This document shows positions 12,544 to 13,817 of a DNA stretch of 13,817 bases, in pieces. This stretch comes from an uncultured Bacillota bacterium (GTDB lineage: Bacteria; Bacillota_I; Bacilli_A; Erysipelotrichales; Erysipelotrichaceae). Made by a program: the position numbers and the translations under genes. Positions within the stretch are counted from its first letter, which is position 1. The number at the start of each line of letters is the position of its first letter. The notes below the pieces were generated by a model. The model worked only from the letters and a program-made list of their open reading frames with translations. It did not search any database and had not been told where the DNA came from. The stretch is taken from the NCBI GenBank assembly GCA_900321955.1, contig ONXX01000038.1, positions 1 through 13,817 of the forward strand, given 5' to 3'.

Positions 12544-13358
12544 AATTAAAAAAATGTATGCGGGATTATCCGATTCCCGCTTGTATCGGTGTTGCTGCAG
12601 TATCTTTTCTTTTGCTGGCGGCTGTCAGTTTTCTACGAAAGCAGCTGCCGGAGAGTATATTGATCGATTACATCAGGCAGTTTATCAATATTCTCATGCC
12701 ATTGGCACTGGCTTTAATTCTGGGCTATGGATGGGCTTATAAGAGGGGATCTTTTGGCAAGACTCTGCTTGCGGGATTGTTTGCCCTCATCCTTTTCTCA
12801 TTCACTTTCTTTGTAAGAGCTTCAGAATCCATTCTTAATGACGAAACTTCCTGGAAAAGCGCTGCAGGGATTTTACTTGGCATCATTAATATTATCGGCA
12901 TTGGTTTTCGTGAGGAGACGATCTACCGCGGCATTATTGCCAACAATCTGGGAATCGTTTATGGCAAGGACTCACGCGGCGTTTGGAAAGCCGTGATTAT
13001 CAGCGGTTTGATTTTCGGACTGGCACATCTGATCAATATCATTGCCGGTGTGAATCCTCTTAAAGCTTTGATACAGGTCGTATCGGCTTGTGCGATTGGA
13101 ATCTATCTGGCAGCAGTATATTATAGAGGTGGGAACCTTTGGACGATGATGCTGATCCACTCCATTACGGATGCGGGAGGCTTGTTCCGTTCTGCGTTCA
13201 CAAATGAAGCAGACAAAGTAGGGGATATCAACAATCTCAGCCTGAACGGGCTGATCATGGTTCCGATCTATCTGGCTCTTGCCATCTTCCTTTTACGGAA
13301 GAAGAAAATGGATGCTGTTCTTGATAATCTGAAACAGGCAGCGGAATGTGATCGATAA
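12540..13358 (+). CDS. CPBP (CAAX-type) intramembrane protease, second
   Basis: The 272-residue polytopic membrane protein carries the CPBP active-site motifs E125-E126-TIYR130 (EExxxR), FGLAH163 and H207-SIT-D211 (HxxxN/D). It belongs to the same superfamily as the product at 5585, but the motifs and flanks differ enough that these are not recent duplicates. Members cleave within or near membranes and are involved in protein processing or bacteriocin immunity; the substrate is unknown. GAGGTGA (12526-12532) serves as ribosome binding site. A small ORF overlaps its start by ATGA. The gene downstream begins 62 bases later without a clear terminator between, so they may be co-transcribed. This one ends in a charged cytoplasmic tail. 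Confidence 0.88.
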   Translation: MKLKKCMRDYPIPACIGVAAVSFLLLAAVSFLRKQLPESILIDYIRQFINILMPLALALILGYGWAYKRGSFGKTLLAGLFALILFSFTFFVRASESILNDETSWKSAAGILLGIINIIGIGFREETIYRGIIANNLGIVYGKDSRGVWKAVIISGLIFGLAHLINIIAGVNPLKALIQVVSACAIGIYLAAVYYRGGNLWTMMLIHSITDAGGLFRSAFTNEADKVGDINNLSLNGLIMVPIYLALAIFLLRKKKMDAVLDNLKQAAECDR

Positions 13359-13420
13359 TCAAAATCTAAAATCTGTATATAAAATAAGCGTTTATAAATC
13401 TTGGTTTTGAGGTGAAGAAT

Positions 13421-13817
13421 ATGGGAGATACGAAAAAAGACATTTCCGAAAAAGTTGAACAGGTGATGCGTGAAAGTATAACAGGCGATAAGCATATTGA
13501 GATCCCGTTATATGAACGCCGCAAGGGAAAGGAATTCCATGCTTCAGGCAGCTGGAAGGCAACGGAGGGTGAAAAGCGAATCATAGAGTCCTTTGGCTAC
13601 ATGGCTTTCTTTGGCATCTTTATCGGGCTCATCATGCTTTTTATCTTCCCGGGTAAGCTTGCCTCCATTATTCTGGCTATTGGCATCATCGGCGCTGTCG
13701 GAACCTTTGTTTCCTTATTTGCGATCGTATTGCATAAACATAAACAAGAGCCTATGGAAGCTCACTACTACGATACCGACTACAAATACAACGCCTTTAC
13801 CAAAGAAGAGACAGATC
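13421..13817 (+). CDS. Two-TM membrane protein of unknown function, cut by window edge
   Basis: ATG 13421 is preceded by GAGGTGA (about 13409-13415), and the frame stays open to the window end, giving 132 residues so far. The first 57 residues are charged and hydrophilic, probably cytoplasmic. Two hydrophobic segments follow (about 58-76, GYMAFFGIFIGLIMLFIF, and 82-104). The remainder, KHKQEPMEAHYYDTDYKYN, is hydrophilic and rich in Tyr and Asp. I do not recognise the family. Its position 62 bases after the second CPBP gene with no terminator suggests one transcription unit and perhaps a shared role in the membrane. Confidence 0.75.
   Translation, partial: MGDTKKDISEKVEQVMRESITGDKHIEIPLYERRKGKEFHASGSWKATEGEKRIIESFGYMAFFGIFIGLIMLFIFPGKLASIILAIGIIGAVGTFVSLFAIVLHKHKQEPMEAHYYDTDYKYNAFTKEETD

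Noticed and set aside
5585..13358. The two CPBP proteases as part of a bacteriocin immunity locus
   Set aside because: No bacteriocin precursor, modification enzyme or ABC exporter is seen nearby, and the two genes are 6 kb apart with unrelated genes between.

Overview
The window looks like a chromosomal stretch of a low-to-moderate GC Bacillota (Firmicutes). The AT-rich intergenic DNA, strong AGGAGG-type ribosome binding sites, compact U-tailed terminators and sigma-A-like promoters fit this. An Erysipelotrichales-like gut or oral anaerobe is a reasonable guess, given the FeS/flavin oxidoreductase, the hyp genes and the EF-G-like protein, but this is inference and no marker gene settles it.

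Layout, left to right. The 3' end of a GNAT acetyltransferase gene (1-141) is followed by about 400 bp of AT-rich DNA with a small ORF remnant and palindromes. A minus-strand tRNA-His(GTG) with its own promoter and terminator comes next. Divergent from it is a YgjP/DUF45-type zinc metallopeptidase gene (672-1346). A leader region (about 1400-1560) then carries a promoter, a 24-codon ORF and an intrinsic terminator. It precedes a two-gene operon of an ankyrin-repeat protein and an EF-G-like translational GTPase (1562-4260). A convergent membrane-anchored HtrA protease (4392-5492, minus) has its 3' end duplicated in tandem. A CPBP (CAAX-type) membrane protease, a small lipoprotein and a convergent cupin protein follow.

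The right half holds a 928-residue flavin/iron-sulfur oxidoreductase (7690-10476) built from a cysteine-rich N-terminal module, a ferredoxin motif, a GltD-like NAD(P)H/FAD core and a C-terminal ferredoxin motif. Facing it is a translationally coupled minus-strand operon of two different hypB genes and hypA, encoding nickel-insertion proteins (10493-12178). After about 250 bp of uncertain DNA come a second CPBP membrane protease and an unidentified two-TM protein cut by the window edge.

The most interesting item is the leader before the ankyrin/EF-G-like operon. Its promoter, short ORF and terminator are spaced as in ribosome-controlled transcription attenuators, and the operon encodes a ribosome-acting GTPase relative with an altered switch II. 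Other items worth a second look are the hypB-hypB-hypA operon, the multi-cluster oxidoreductase beside it, two candidate leaderless genes, and the 63-bp duplication across the htrA stop codon.
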